The notes: generated by a model from the sequence alone, not told the origin. A stretch of DNA of 64,000 nt from Hyphomicrobiales bacterium (GCA_900468805.1 UEIF01000023.1:44548-108547), one strand, 5' to 3'. Counted from the stretch's first letter, positions 25,581-34,592 are shown. Numbers and translations are program-made.

Positions 25581-26998
25581 GGACCGGCCACCGCCATCTC
25601 GTCACCGGTGATCGCCGCCACGATATCCCGTTCCGCCCGGTTCAGAAGCTCCTGCGGATCAATCAGCAGAATCATCCGGCCGTCCTTCTCGATATGGGCG
25701 ATGCGATCGAAGACATCTGTCTGGGCGGAGGGGAACTCCGGCACGGCGGACAATGCGGCCAAGGAAACCGCCTTCACTTCCGATACGCCATCCACCACGA
25801 ATCCGGCCTGAAGCGTGCCGAGCGTCACGATGATGGCGCGCGCCTTGGCCGTCTGCGCCGGGGCCGGCGCGTCGAAACGGGTGCGCTGATCGATCAGCGG
25901 AATGGCCTTGCCGCGCAGGTTGATGACGCCCATCACGAAGGCCGGCGCGCCGGGCATGCGGGTGACCTCGCTTGGAACCAGCACGACCTCGTCGACCGAT
26001 CCGATCGGCAGACCGTAATTCTCGTCGCCGAGCTGGAAGATCAGGAACTGCTCGAACGTGTCCTGCCTCTCACGTGTCGTTCCCATCGGTTTGGCTCCTG
26101 TATTCTGGCCGATCGCCTGGGTGACGGCATGGTGGCCGAACAGCTTTTCCGGCGACAGGATGGAGATCAGCAGGCCGCCATCGGCAATCCGGCCGATCGC
26201 CTCGATCTGCGCATCGCCGCGCCCGCGCTGCAGCACCGCTGGCACTGTATCGATGGCATCCTCGGACAGCCGGCGGATGACGTCCATGCCGTCGACGACG
26301 AGGCCCACCAGATCACCCTCGTGCTCGACGACGATGATCCGGGAGCCCTCGCCCGCCCATTGCGCGCCTTCGAGGCCGAGAAGCGATGCCAGCGAGACCA
26401 GCGGCAAAACGCTGTCGCGCATCGGAATAAGGCCGACCACCGCCGACGCGGCATTCGGAATGACCGCTATATCGCCGGTCAACGTCGCGACCTCGCGGAT
26501 ATCGTCGAGCGGCAGGCCATAGAGCTGCCCCGCCACACGGAACGACAGCAAGGCGATGAGCTGAGCGCTGGCCTCCACCTCTGCATCGCGGTCGCCATGG
26601 GCGGTCCGTTCGGCCGGCGAACGCCTCGTCACCTTGAACGCGGTATCCAGTAAGCCGCTCAGCCCCTGAAGCGGCGCGGCCATGGCATCGGCCGAAAGCC
26701 GCAGCACGTCATCGACGAGAAGGCCGACTGCGCCGCCGTGATCGTAAACAATGATCTTGCCGTCCCGGCGCGCACTATGGCTGCCGTTCAACACCTTGCC
26801 CATCGACAGGACAGGGACCGGCTTGCCGCGAAGATTGGCGATGCCCGCCAGCGCCTCGGGCCCGTGCGGCACCCGCGTAATGTGCGGCACTCTTACCACC
26901 TCCAGCACAAGGCTCGCGTCGATCTCGTGGCTCTGCTCTCCGACCCGGAATACCAGCCGCCGCCGATCGACATCCGCCAAGGAGGGTGACCTTGCCAT
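25577..26998 (-). CDS. cheW: Triple-domain CheW scaffold protein
   Basis: About 473 residues holding three consecutive CheW folds (roughly 15-150, 170-305 and 330-465). Each has the typical strand run ending in a (I/V)xNLRGxx(V/I)P or similar turn, for example GIANLRGKPVPVL, GLIPMRDSVLPLV and GVINLRGKAIPLI. Ordinary CheW has one domain of about 150 residues, so this is a fused three-in-one coupling protein. The ATG at 26998 starts four bases after the receptor stop; the longer frame to 27226 only runs into the receptor gene. It should link CheA to the receptor tips, and the fusion may fix their ratio. Confidence 0.88.
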   Translation of the reverse strand: MARSPSLADVDRRRLVFRVGEQSHEIDASLVLEVVRVPHITRVPHGPEALAGIANLRGKPVPVLSMGKVLNGSHSARRDGKIIVYDHGGAVGLLVDDVLRLSADAMAAPLQGLSGLLDTAFKVTRRSPAERTAHGDRDAEVEASAQLIALLSFRVAGQLYGLPLDDIREVATLTGDIAVIPNAASAVVGLIPMRDSVLPLVSLASLLGLEGAQWAGEGSRIIVVEHEGDLVGLVVDGMDVIRRLSEDAIDTVPAVLQRGRGDAQIEAIGRIADGGLLISILSPEKLFGHHAVTQAIGQNTGAKPMGTTRERQDTFEQFLIFQLGDENYGLPIGSVDEVVLVPSEVTRMPGAPAFVMGVINLRGKAIPLIDQRTRFDAPAPAQTAKARAIIVTLGTLQAGFVVDGVSEVKAVSLAALSAVPEFPSAQTDVFDRIAHIEKDGRMILLIDPQELLNRAERDIVAAITGDEMAVAGP

Positions 26999-27002
26999 GA
27001 CT

Positions 27003-28937
27003 TCAGTTTCCGGACATCTGGAGTTCGTCCGCCAGCGATGCGATTTCCTCGACCGCCGCCGCCAGATCTTCTGCCCCGCGAGATTGCTGCCGGGCTGCCG
27101 TCGCCGCCTGTTCGGAGGCGGCGCTCGCCTCCTGCGCCACAGAGGCGATCTGCTGCGTTCCGGATTGAACCTGCTTGGCGGCGACGAGGATTGCCTGCGT
27201 CGCATCGAGGATCGATGCGTTGCCACGCACCATCAGGTCCACATCGGCTTCCGCCGCCACCAGCCGATCGACGATCTGTTTGTTCTTGACGATCTCAGCC
27301 TCGGAGGCGACGACGATCATTTCGAGTTCCCGCCGCACGGCGGCGATCTGCACCTGGATCTGCCGCACGATATCCTTGACGCCATCGATATTCTCGGCGG
27401 CATCCTGCGCGAGCTTGCGGATATCTGTCGAAACGATCGCAAAACCGCGGCCCGCCTCGCCGGCCCTTGCCGCCTCCACCGAACCGCTGACCGCCAGCAT
27501 GCTGGTCTGCACCGCGACAAGAACGATCCGGTCCACCGTCCGCTCAATCTGGAAACCGATCTCGCCGAGCGAATTCAGGTCCTTCAAGGCATTGCGCGTT
27601 TCGCCGAGCGCGTCGGAAACGCCGGCGGCGATACCGTTCAGCCCGTCCTTGTTTCTGGCGAGGAATGTCTTGATCTCCTCGGCCCGCTGGCTTGCCTGCT
27701 GAGCACTCTCCTGCGTCTGGGAAGCGCTCTTTTCGATCTGGGTCATGGCCGCATTGGCCTGCTGCGTGGCAGCCGCCTGTGCTTCCGCCCCGCGGCTGAT
27801 CTGCTCGATCGCAATGAGAATTTCGCCGGCCGCGTGGGAAAGCTCCTGGACGGTCGCGGACAATTCTTCAGCCGCCGAACTCAACTCTTCCGTTCGCGAG
27901 GCCCGGCCGCTTTCGTTCATTAGCTCATCGGCAAGTGTGGCCAGCGATTGCGCCGTCTGCTGGCTCTCCTCCAGCGCCGCGCTCTGCTGCTGGACAGCGC
28001 GTTGTGCCTCAGTCGTGGCCGCCGACTGCTCTTCGGCCGCTGCGGCAACAGCTTCAGCACCCTTCTGGGCCTCGCGCGTCGCAACTTCCGCTTCGACCGC
28101 GGCGATCAGGATCACTTGGCTGCCCTGCGAAAGCGCCGTCAGGCCGGAACGAATGGCGTGCAGTTCCTCGGAAACGGTCCGGCCCAAGCCCGTCTGCACC
28201 TGCGCCTTGGTGGCGGCGGACCGGATGAGATCGGCGATTCGGCGAACGCCATCGACAATCGTCTCGGCATGCTGGCTGACATCGCGGGAGCTTCGCTCGG
28301 CAATTTCCGCCAGGGACCTCACCTCGTCAGCGACGACCGCAAATCCGCGGCCTTCTTCGCCGGCCCGCGCCGCCTCGATCGCCGCATTAAGCGCCAGGAG
28401 ATTGGTTCGATCGGAGATATCGGCCACCGCGACCGTCGTCGCCCCGATGCTTTCCGCCTGGGACTGCAACTTGTCGATGACGGCGACGGATGCGATCTGG
28501 CGCGACGCATTGGCGTCGATGGCCGAGACCGACCCGTCGATCTGCGCGGCAGATTCGAAGACCGAGCTTTGCAGCTCTTCCGCGCGCCGGCGCGCAGTTT
28601 CCGCTTCCGTGCGAGCCTCGGAGAACCGGGCTGACAGATGGGTGGTGGCGGACAGAGATTCGTGCGCCGCACCTGCAGCCTCTTCGGCCCCGCTGGCGAT
28701 CTGCTCCAGCGCGCGGCGTAGCTCTTCGGCCGCGGCCGCAGCTTCCGCCACACCCGTCGCCAGCTCTTCCGTCGCAGCGCCGATCCGCTCGGCTGCCTTC
28801 TGCTGCCGGACGCGGGAGCGATCCTCGGAGCGACGCGAGGTCGCTACCTTGTCGGCGATGCTGGCGACTGGCCCGGCCGGAGCGCCCTTGCTTGCAGCCG
28901 CTTTTGTACCCAGTTGGGAAGTCTTGACCAGTGCCAT
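27003..28937 (-). CDS. Soluble chemoreceptor with two signalling tips (tandem MCP)
   Basis: 644 residues, no membrane segment and no recognisable ligand domain; nearly all of it is Ala/Glu-rich coiled coil. Two regions match the highly conserved MCP hairpin tip: residues 173-211 (RTNLLALNAAIEAARAGEE, then GRGFAVVADEVRSLAE) and residues 465-515 (SGSVEAARAGEAGRGFAIV, then DIRKLA). The second diverges before the EAARAGE block. A normal receptor has one tip, so this looks like two signalling modules joined head to tail. It is the first gene of the operon, four bases before the triple CheW. It could be a cytoplasmic array core. Confidence 0.85.
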   Translation of the reverse strand: MALVKTSQLGTKAAASKGAPAGPVASIADKVATSRRSEDRSRVRQQKAAERIGAATEELATGVAEAAAAAEELRRALEQIASGAEEAAGAAHESLSATTHLSARFSEARTEAETARRRAEELQSSVFESAAQIDGSVSAIDANASRQIASVAVIDKLQSQAESIGATTVAVADISDRTNLLALNAAIEAARAGEEGRGFAVVADEVRSLAEIAERSSRDVSQHAETIVDGVRRIADLIRSAATKAQVQTGLGRTVSEELHAIRSGLTALSQGSQVILIAAVEAEVATREAQKGAEAVAAAAEEQSAATTEAQRAVQQQSAALEESQQTAQSLATLADELMNESGRASRTEELSSAAEELSATVQELSHAAGEILIAIEQISRGAEAQAAATQQANAAMTQIEKSASQTQESAQQASQRAEEIKTFLARNKDGLNGIAAGVSDALGETRNALKDLNSLGEIGFQIERTVDRIVLVAVQTSMLAVSGSVEAARAGEAGRGFAIVSTDIRKLAQDAAENIDGVKDIVRQIQVQIAAVRRELEMIVVASEAEIVKNKQIVDRLVAAEADVDLMVRGNASILDATQAILVAAKQVQSGTQQIASVAQEASAASEQAATAARQQSRGAEDLAAAVEEIASLADELQMSGN

Positions 28938-29021
28938 GGATTGTCCGTTATCTCTGAACCTGAGCGCCGAAATGCGAAGCGACGGGCTGAAGTGCTTGCA
29001 AGGCTGATAATCTGTTTGATT

Positions 29022-29429
29022 TTATGGCGTAAAGGCCGGCGCAAAGCAAACTTTCCCGCATCTGCGAACCGTCAGCTCGCGGATATGGTTTACGACGCGG
29101 TCGACCTCATAGGTTTTTGAGAAGAAAGGTATCATTCCCGGCAGGTCGTGCTTTGGGATCTTCAGATAGCCGGATGTCAAAAGGATCGCCACGTCGGGGC
29201 GGGTCTGGCGCACGAGAGCCGCCACTTTCAGACCTTCCATCGAACCGTGCACGTCGGCAGCGGTAAATACAGCTTCGCTCTCGAGATGCTCAGATAGCAG
29301 CCCGAGAGCGTCGTCGGCATTGCCCGCCTCAAACACTCTGAAGCCCGCATCCTCCATGTCTTCGACGAGGCTCATACGGATTAACCGCTCATCCTCAACG
29401 ATTAGGACAGGAACTGAGTGGATTGCCAT
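29022..29429 (-). CDS. Receiver-like protein lacking the phospho-acceptor Asp
   Basis: About 135 residues from the ATG at 29429 (MAIHSVPVLIVEDE). The acidic pocket (E12-D13-E14), the switch Thr (LLTSG) and the Lys of the final loop (SKTY) are kept. The acceptor position, normally the Asp in FTDxxMPGSM, reads FTAADVHGSM: residue 57 is Ala and the Pro is His. Asp59 is nearby but out of register. The protein belongs to the rhizobial single-receiver family with the GSMxGL block, and it should not be phosphorylated normally. It lies just upstream of the che operon on the same strand but 85 bases from its first gene. Confidence 0.75.
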   Translation of the reverse strand: MAIHSVPVLIVEDERLIRMSLVEDMEDAGFRVFEAGNADDALGLLSEHLESEAVFTAADVHGSMEGLKVAALVRQTRPDVAILLTSGYLKIPKHDLPGMIPFFSKTYEVDRVVNHIRELTVRRCGKVCFAPAFTP

Positions 29430-29826
29430 GCAGAAGGACACCAAGGATGGGAAACTTAATATGCGGGTACCACATAATGCGGCTGAGGCCGGATAGTTCC
29501 CCAATATTTTGAAAACCAGTTACATGGGCGCTGGCGGACAGCGCGTTCTTATTCTCCAACCCCGTGGAGCGACGACGCTCATGATCACTTAGCAGGCTGC
29601 AAGGATTCAACATGGGAGCAGGACCATCACAGTATATATCCGATGAAGTCACTAGCGATTGTCTGATCCGATCAACAGACCTGCCATTTCGATGACCGTC
29701 GAGCAGGTTTCGACCCGCTGAGGGCACGAATGCTACCACCGCTCCACACAAAGTGAGGAGAACCTGGTTAACTGCCAAACGACATGAGCCTCATTCTGCG
29801 AACGAGCATCAAGTGGCGCGAACGTT
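29430..29826. other. Intergenic stretch without a supported gene
   Basis: Short, overlapping frames only. It should contain the promoter of the pseudo-receiver gene. No operator or terminator was recognised. Confidence 0.4.
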
Positions 29827-31788
29827 TCAGTGTGCGACGCCTGGTTCCTTGTGTGCCTTCACGATGGCGTCCGCTTCCTTGCCGTATAGCTCCTCGAAGT
29901 GATCGAAGGTCTTGGAAAAGTAACCAATGCCCTGCGTCGCCGAGCGCAGCGCCCGCGCCAGATCGTCAAGCGCGCCGCCCGGAATAAGTGCCCGGAAGAT
30001 ATCCCATCCCTTGGCAGTTTCATCCCGGTCGAAGCCGAGAACCTGCCCCTTGAGGGCGGAGACGATCTGGACGAGGCTGCCGGAATAGATTGACGGAATG
30101 TGAATTTCGCTGCGGAAGACCGGTTGCATTAAAACGCCCGACCCTTCGGAAAGCGCCTGTCGCACTCCCATTTTCGACGCAGTCCTGAAGGCGTGTTCCG
30201 AACTGTCGACGGCATGGTGCTGACCATCGAACAGCGTTACGCCGACATCGATGACCTGGAAGCCGAGCGGGCCTTTCTCCATCGCTTCGCGCGCGCCAGC
30301 TTCAACGGCAGGGATGTAGTTGCGCGGAACGACGCCACCCTTGACGGTTTCGCTGAAGGTGAAGCCCCGGCCGCGCTCGTTGGGGCGGATGCTCAGCTTC
30401 ACATCCGCGAATTGCCCGGCACCGCCGGTCTGTTTGCGATGCCGGTAGTGAACCTCGGACGGCTTCGCGATTGTCTCGCGATAGATCGGGCTGGGCGTTC
30501 GATCGGTTACGTCGATGTGGAAGACGTCGGACAGGGTTCGGCAGAGATCGCGCAGATGTACCGGGCCCTGAGCGCGGACGAGCTGGGCGCCAGTGCCTTC
30601 CTCATGCAAAACGACAAGACCGCGATCCGTCTCGGAAAGTTTTGTCAGCGTTTCGGAGAGCTTGTTTTCATCGCGTTCGCTGCCCGGGACCAGGATCCTT
30701 TCAAGCATCGGCGTAGGTGGCTCGGTCCATTCGGGTGGGGCGACCGTCGCGTCTGATGTCAACAGCGACGGAACGGGCAAATGGTCGGACTTGACCGTCG
30801 CGAAGACATCCCCCGGCGCAGGCCCGATCGCCGAGTTCGGCCGTCCGTTTGCGGGATCCTGCACGGCGCCGAGGCTGGAGCCGCCCAGGAATGCGCCTTG
30901 CCGCAGTCCCTCACCAAACGCACGCACCAGCACCGTCTTGCCGATATTCTGACGATGATAGGCATGGAAGCTCACGGCGGTCAGCTTGTTTTCATCGATA
31001 TTGCCCGCACGAGCCAGGCGCTGTCGAAGAACCCCTGCCGGCGGCGCCTCGTGGCGCAGCGCCTTCATCAGCCTCATCATGCCGTTGCCGTGACTTGCGG
31101 CACCGATCAGGACTGGAATAATCCTGTTTTCGCTGAGAACCCGCGATGAAATGGCATAGAGCGCGTCGCTGGGTGGCTCGCGATCTTCGACCAGTTCCTC
31201 GAGAAGCCAGTCATCGAATTCGGACAGGTATTCCAGGAGCTCGCTGCGCGCTTCGTGCTCGCGCTCGGCGGCGCTTTCGGGGATTGCGATCAGCGCCGAA
31301 GTCTGGCCTTCCCGGTAGCGCCACGCCCGTTCCGAAATCAGATCGCAACTGCCTATGATCCTGTCTCCCTCGCGGATCGGGATCTGGCGAAGCAAAAGCG
31401 TGTGGTTGGCGTAGTCTTGAAGCGCGGCGATCACGTCCCTCAGCCGCCCTCTCGGTTCGTCCATTCGGTTGACGAAGAGGATGCACGGCGTCCCCGAGGC
31501 CTCGACTATCCGCAGATAGGGCGCGGCGAGCACAGCCTCCTCGGGTGCCGATGAAACGCACAGGATGCAGGCGTCACTGGCAAGAAGCGCGTGCTGTGCA
31601 TGCGCCAACGCTTCGTTGGGTCCTGGCGCATCCAGCGCACACCACGCCTCGTTTCCAAAGGTGAATTCTGTGAGGTTCAATCCATAAGGGGACTTGGATT
31701 TTCTCGGCCCCCCCTCCAGGGAGCCGAGCTTTTCCACGACTGTTGATTTTCCGGTCTGCGAGGGTCCAAGCACGGTAAAGCAGCGCAT
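29827..31788 (-). CDS. EF-G-like translational GTPase (paralogue, not the housekeeping fusA)
   Basis: About 653 residues. The GTP-binding domain has a P-loop (GPSQTGKS), a shortened switch region and a G3 motif that reads DAPGPN instead of the DTPGH of real EF-G, so the catalytic His is missing. G4 is NRMD. Domains II-V follow, with the domain IV/V segments HYRHRKQTGGAGQFADVKLS and FHIDVTDRTPSPIY that make elongation factors recognisable. The ATG at 31788 follows GGAGG at proper spacing. This matches a known alphaproteobacterial EF-G-like group whose role is unsettled. A GTPase without that His should hydrolyse slowly and may act by binding the ribosome rather than translocating. Confidence 0.8.
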   Translation of the reverse strand: MRCFTVLGPSQTGKSTVVEKLGSLEGGPRKSKSPYGLNLTEFTFGNEAWCALDAPGPNEALAHAQHALLASDACILCVSSAPEEAVLAAPYLRIVEASGTPCILFVNRMDEPRGRLRDVIAALQDYANHTLLLRQIPIREGDRIIGSCDLISERAWRYREGQTSALIAIPESAAEREHEARSELLEYLSEFDDWLLEELVEDREPPSDALYAISSRVLSENRIIPVLIGAASHGNGMMRLMKALRHEAPPAGVLRQRLARAGNIDENKLTAVSFHAYHRQNIGKTVLVRAFGEGLRQGAFLGGSSLGAVQDPANGRPNSAIGPAPGDVFATVKSDHLPVPSLLTSDATVAPPEWTEPPTPMLERILVPGSERDENKLSETLTKLSETDRGLVVLHEEGTGAQLVRAQGPVHLRDLCRTLSDVFHIDVTDRTPSPIYRETIAKPSEVHYRHRKQTGGAGQFADVKLSIRPNERGRGFTFSETVKGGVVPRNYIPAVEAGAREAMEKGPLGFQVIDVGVTLFDGQHHAVDSSEHAFRTASKMGVRQALSEGSGVLMQPVFRSEIHIPSIYSGSLVQIVSALKGQVLGFDRDETAKGWDIFRALIPGGALDDLARALRSATQGIGYFSKTFDHFEELYGKEADAIVKAHKEPGVAH

Positions 31789-32526
31789 CGGCATTCCTCC
31801 AACTGCCATAAACACAATTTTCAGCCATCATAGGATGCCCTGAACCGTTGCAAGGCGCCAGAGGTGTTCAGTTTCACAACGCTTTGACCTGCTGTCATGA
31901 TCACGAGCAACTGACGGTATCAGGCTCCTGGAAGGCCGCCCCCACCTGTCCGGCCGAGCCGACGATGCCGATGAGATCATTGCGAGCGGCGGTCTGATCC
32001 TCCCGGCTCTAGGCAACACCGAGCCCGATCCGGAAATCAACGCCCCGCGCCTTCTTCAGCTCGAAGCCTCCGTTCTTCAGATCCTGCGTCCTTCCCGGCG
32101 CGAAGCCGAGGTCAAGACCGGCTGAGACCAATGATGCCAGCGAGAACGTTCATCCGCCGAGCGGCGAGACTATCGAAACTGCGAGCACACCCCGGGATTC
32201 TTTCAACGCTGGACACGCTCGAGCATGGAATCGCATTGCGGAGAAACTTCCGCTTGCTGTTTTCGAATGGGATTGAATTCGCCCTTAGACCCCCCGCTCG
32301 CAATAAAGTTCCACGGTATAGATCCCCTGTCCCTCCTGCTCATTGCAGAAGGCAAATAGGTGGCCGGATCTTACCCAGCCCGCGAACGGACTATGCCGCG
32401 GCTACCGTGGTCGGTTTTTGCACCGCCATTCTCGTTGCGGGGATTGTCGAGGTCCTACTGTCACGACGCGGCAGCGAAATGGAAACGACACAAGGTGCTC
32501 GGAAGTCGCCAACGCGGAGGTTGTCC
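31789..32526. other. Gene-poor stretch with an orphan coding fragment
   Basis: Between the EF-G-like gene and the GINT1-like gene. Bases 31901-32125 on the plus strand form a 74-codon frame without a start (RLLEGRPHLSGRADDADE, then LGNTEPDPEINAPRLLQLE) that has clear protein-like composition but no family I recognise. It looks like the 3' end of a lost gene. A second frame at 32131-32541 has one hydrophobic segment and little else. Confidence 0.35.
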
Positions 32527-33456
32527 TTACCGGCTGGATGACCTCGTGCGAACCAATCCTGCCCTTCGCTTCAAATTGACGATGTGGCGGGTAAAGGATC
32601 GAGAGATACGTTTCACATCGATCAGTGTAACGTCGCCACAAATACTGAACGTATGCAGCCCGTCGGCATAATCGGATGCGGCGAAATTGCCGGTCAACCG
32701 CTGAGGAAGGTGCTCGCAGGCGACATGGGTGGGGCTCAGCTCATTAAATTGCAGAAAGCGTATACTTCCGCCATAGCTGACGCTACAATCCTGAACTGGA
32801 AGTATGATCTTGTCATCGACGCCTACAAATGGCGTTCCGCCCGGGCGCGCGCCGGCTCGATCCTCCAAAACCGGATTGCTCGGGTGTACCTTCCACGGGC
32901 CTGTTAGCCGTTCGGAAAACGCGATATGCAGCTCTCGTTGGTCGCGCGCACCTGCCCCTACAATAGTGTAAAACATCCACCAAGTTCCCTGGTGTTGGAT
33001 GAGGCAGGTCTCAGCAGCTGGAATATCGGCCAACAGTACCACTTCGCGTATCCAGCGGTCCGGAAAAGCGTGGGCACGATAAAGGGCGATCTCACCGGCC
33101 TTGTGACTTTCCGGCACCATCAGCACGTCACCGTTTTGTTCAAGAAGAAAAGGATAGGAGAGATGAAAGGGCCTGGCCAAGGCAACGTTCTTGCCTCGCC
33201 ATTCCATATTCGGTCCAAATTCGTGGCGCTCGATGAAGCCGTGCTTCGTCCGATAATCATAGGCCTCAACGAACACATGAAGCGCGTCACTTCTTTTTAT
33301 CGCGAAGGGATCGGCGAGGTATCGCCAGGGTCCGGGATCAGGCAGCCAGGTGATGCGGCTCGCACAGTCCGTCAGTGTCTCGGCATCAAGGAGCGCCTCG
33401 GCCGGGGCCGGCACAATGCCGACTTTCCAAAAATCGCTGCTGGGTTTAAAACGCAT
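32527..33456 (-). CDS. GINT1-like (glucosamine inositol-phosphoceramide transferase family) five-bladed propeller protein
   Basis: 309 residues. The sequence shows the repeated blade motifs of a five-bladed beta-propeller (GH43/68-like clan): WRYLADPFAI, then HLSYPFLLEQNGDVLMVPES, then TWWMFYT and RPGGTPFVGVDDKIILPVQDCS. These correspond to the N-terminal domain of plant GINT1-type proteins and their bacterial homologues found in polysaccharide clusters. The substrate is not known; the domain probably transfers or recognises a sugar on a polymer. It is next to and in the same direction as a GT4 glycosyltransferase (35-base gap), suggesting a short glycan pathway. Confidence 0.65.
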   Translation of the reverse strand: MRFKPSSDFWKVGIVPAPAEALLDAETLTDCASRITWLPDPGPWRYLADPFAIKRSDALHVFVEAYDYRTKHGFIERHEFGPNMEWRGKNVALARPFHLSYPFLLEQNGDVLMVPESHKAGEIALYRAHAFPDRWIREVVLLADIPAAETCLIQHQGTWWMFYTIVGAGARDQRELHIAFSERLTGPWKVHPSNPVLEDRAGARPGGTPFVGVDDKIILPVQDCSVSYGGSIRFLQFNELSPTHVACEHLPQRLTGNFAASDYADGLHTFSICGDVTLIDVKRISRSFTRHIVNLKRRAGLVRTRSSSR

Positions 33457-33491
33457 CGGTCACATCTTCGTAGGCATGGTTAACGCATTGA

Positions 33492-34592
33492 TCACTTCAC
33501 GAAACCCGATCTGCATTCCTCGACTTCCCCGTAAAATCGCAGAACATTGTCTACGCCGGTCGCCCTTGAGAAGGGCACCATATCGTAGTCGATGCGCCAT
33601 GGCCGGCTAGTGTCGTCGGAGCGCAGGGCGTCAGACAGAGCCGCAGCGAGAGCTTCGACAGAGCCGGGCTCAACGAAGCGAACCTGATGATCGCGGAGAT
33701 ATTCCGAAGGGCCTTCCGTCGCCGAGGCTATTATCGGCACGCCCTCGTTCATGGCTTCGAGAATCGCAAGACCCGCCGATTCTTCGCGTGACGGCGAGAC
33801 GAACAGATCGAGATTGCGCAAAAAGCCGGTTACATTGTCACAATAACCAATGATGCGGATCCGTTCGTCTCCAGCGACCAGCTTTTCAAGCACCGCCCGT
33901 TGTGGACCGACGCCCGCAATAACTAACGCCGTATTGTCAGGTGCCGCGCGCAAGAAAGCGGAAATCAGAACGTCGTTTCCCTTGCTCGGGTGCAGCCGTC
34001 CGACCGTACCGATCAGCCTGGCGGCCGGAGGTAATCCCAGTTTGATCCGAAGGTCGAAACGTTCTGTCTGCTTGACTTCCGGAAGCCAGTTTGGAATGCG
34101 GCTGACACAGCCGGCATAGTCGCCGATGCGCAACAATTGCGCTTCGTTGACGCAGATGATTCCGTCCAATCGCGCATGTTGCTTGGGCTTATATCCGACA
34201 TGTAAAGTCGCAATCTTCGTAACGCTCCCTTGGACCGTAACCAGCGCCTTGCAGCCCGGGCTCAAGTGCGCATGCGCTATCTCAATCCGCTCGGCTGCAA
34301 TCAACTTGCGAAGCCGCCAGCGTCGAAAAAGCCGAGTGGAGAAGGCGTGGAGGACAACTTCGCGGTGTAGGTGCTTTCTAATGTCGACGCGAGATGAGGA
34401 AACCAAGTGCACATCGTGGCCAAGTGCTGCTTGAGCATTGGCAAGGTCGATACAATAACGCTCCGATCCGGCGATTTCGGATGCAAACAGGACATGAAGA
34501 ATCCGGAGTTTTTTGGTTAAAAATGGGACCGAGACAGGTGCCAGATTCTGTAAAGTGTGGCCATATTCAGCGTCTAGGTTCTCGTAACGCAT
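33492..34592 (-). CDS. GT4-family glycosyltransferase
   Basis: 366 residues with the GT-B fold of family GT4: an N-terminal domain beginning RILHVLFASEIAGSERY and a C-terminal donor-binding domain with GTVGRLHPSKG and the E-x7-E motif in SREESAGLAILEAMNEG. It is retaining and would transfer a sugar from a nucleotide donor to a lipid- or sugar-linked acceptor on the cytoplasmic face. There is no membrane segment. It precedes the propeller protein in a two-gene set. No flippase or polymerase is near, so the final glycan (surface polysaccharide or glycolipid) is unknown. Confidence 0.82.
   Translation of the reverse strand: MRYENLDAEYGHTLQNLAPVSVPFLTKKLRILHVLFASEIAGSERYCIDLANAQAALGHDVHLVSSSRVDIRKHLHREVVLHAFSTRLFRRWRLRKLIAAERIEIAHAHLSPGCKALVTVQGSVTKIATLHVGYKPKQHARLDGIICVNEAQLLRIGDYAGCVSRIPNWLPEVKQTERFDLRIKLGLPPAARLIGTVGRLHPSKGNDVLISAFLRAAPDNTALVIAGVGPQRAVLEKLVAGDERIRIIGYCDNVTGFLRNLDLFVSPSREESAGLAILEAMNEGVPIIASATEGPSEYLRDHQVRFVEPGSVEALAAALSDALRSDDTSRPWRIDYDMVPFSRATGVDNVLRFYGEVEECRSGFVK

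Noticed and set aside
26997..27226. N-terminal extension of the triple CheW upstream of 26998
   Set aside because: It lies wholly inside the end of the receptor gene in another frame and is basic and low in complexity. The ATG at 26998 is better placed.
27745..29007. A long Ser/Ala-rich plus-strand frame opposite the receptor gene
   Set aside because: Composition follows from the antisense of an Ala/Glu-rich coiled coil.
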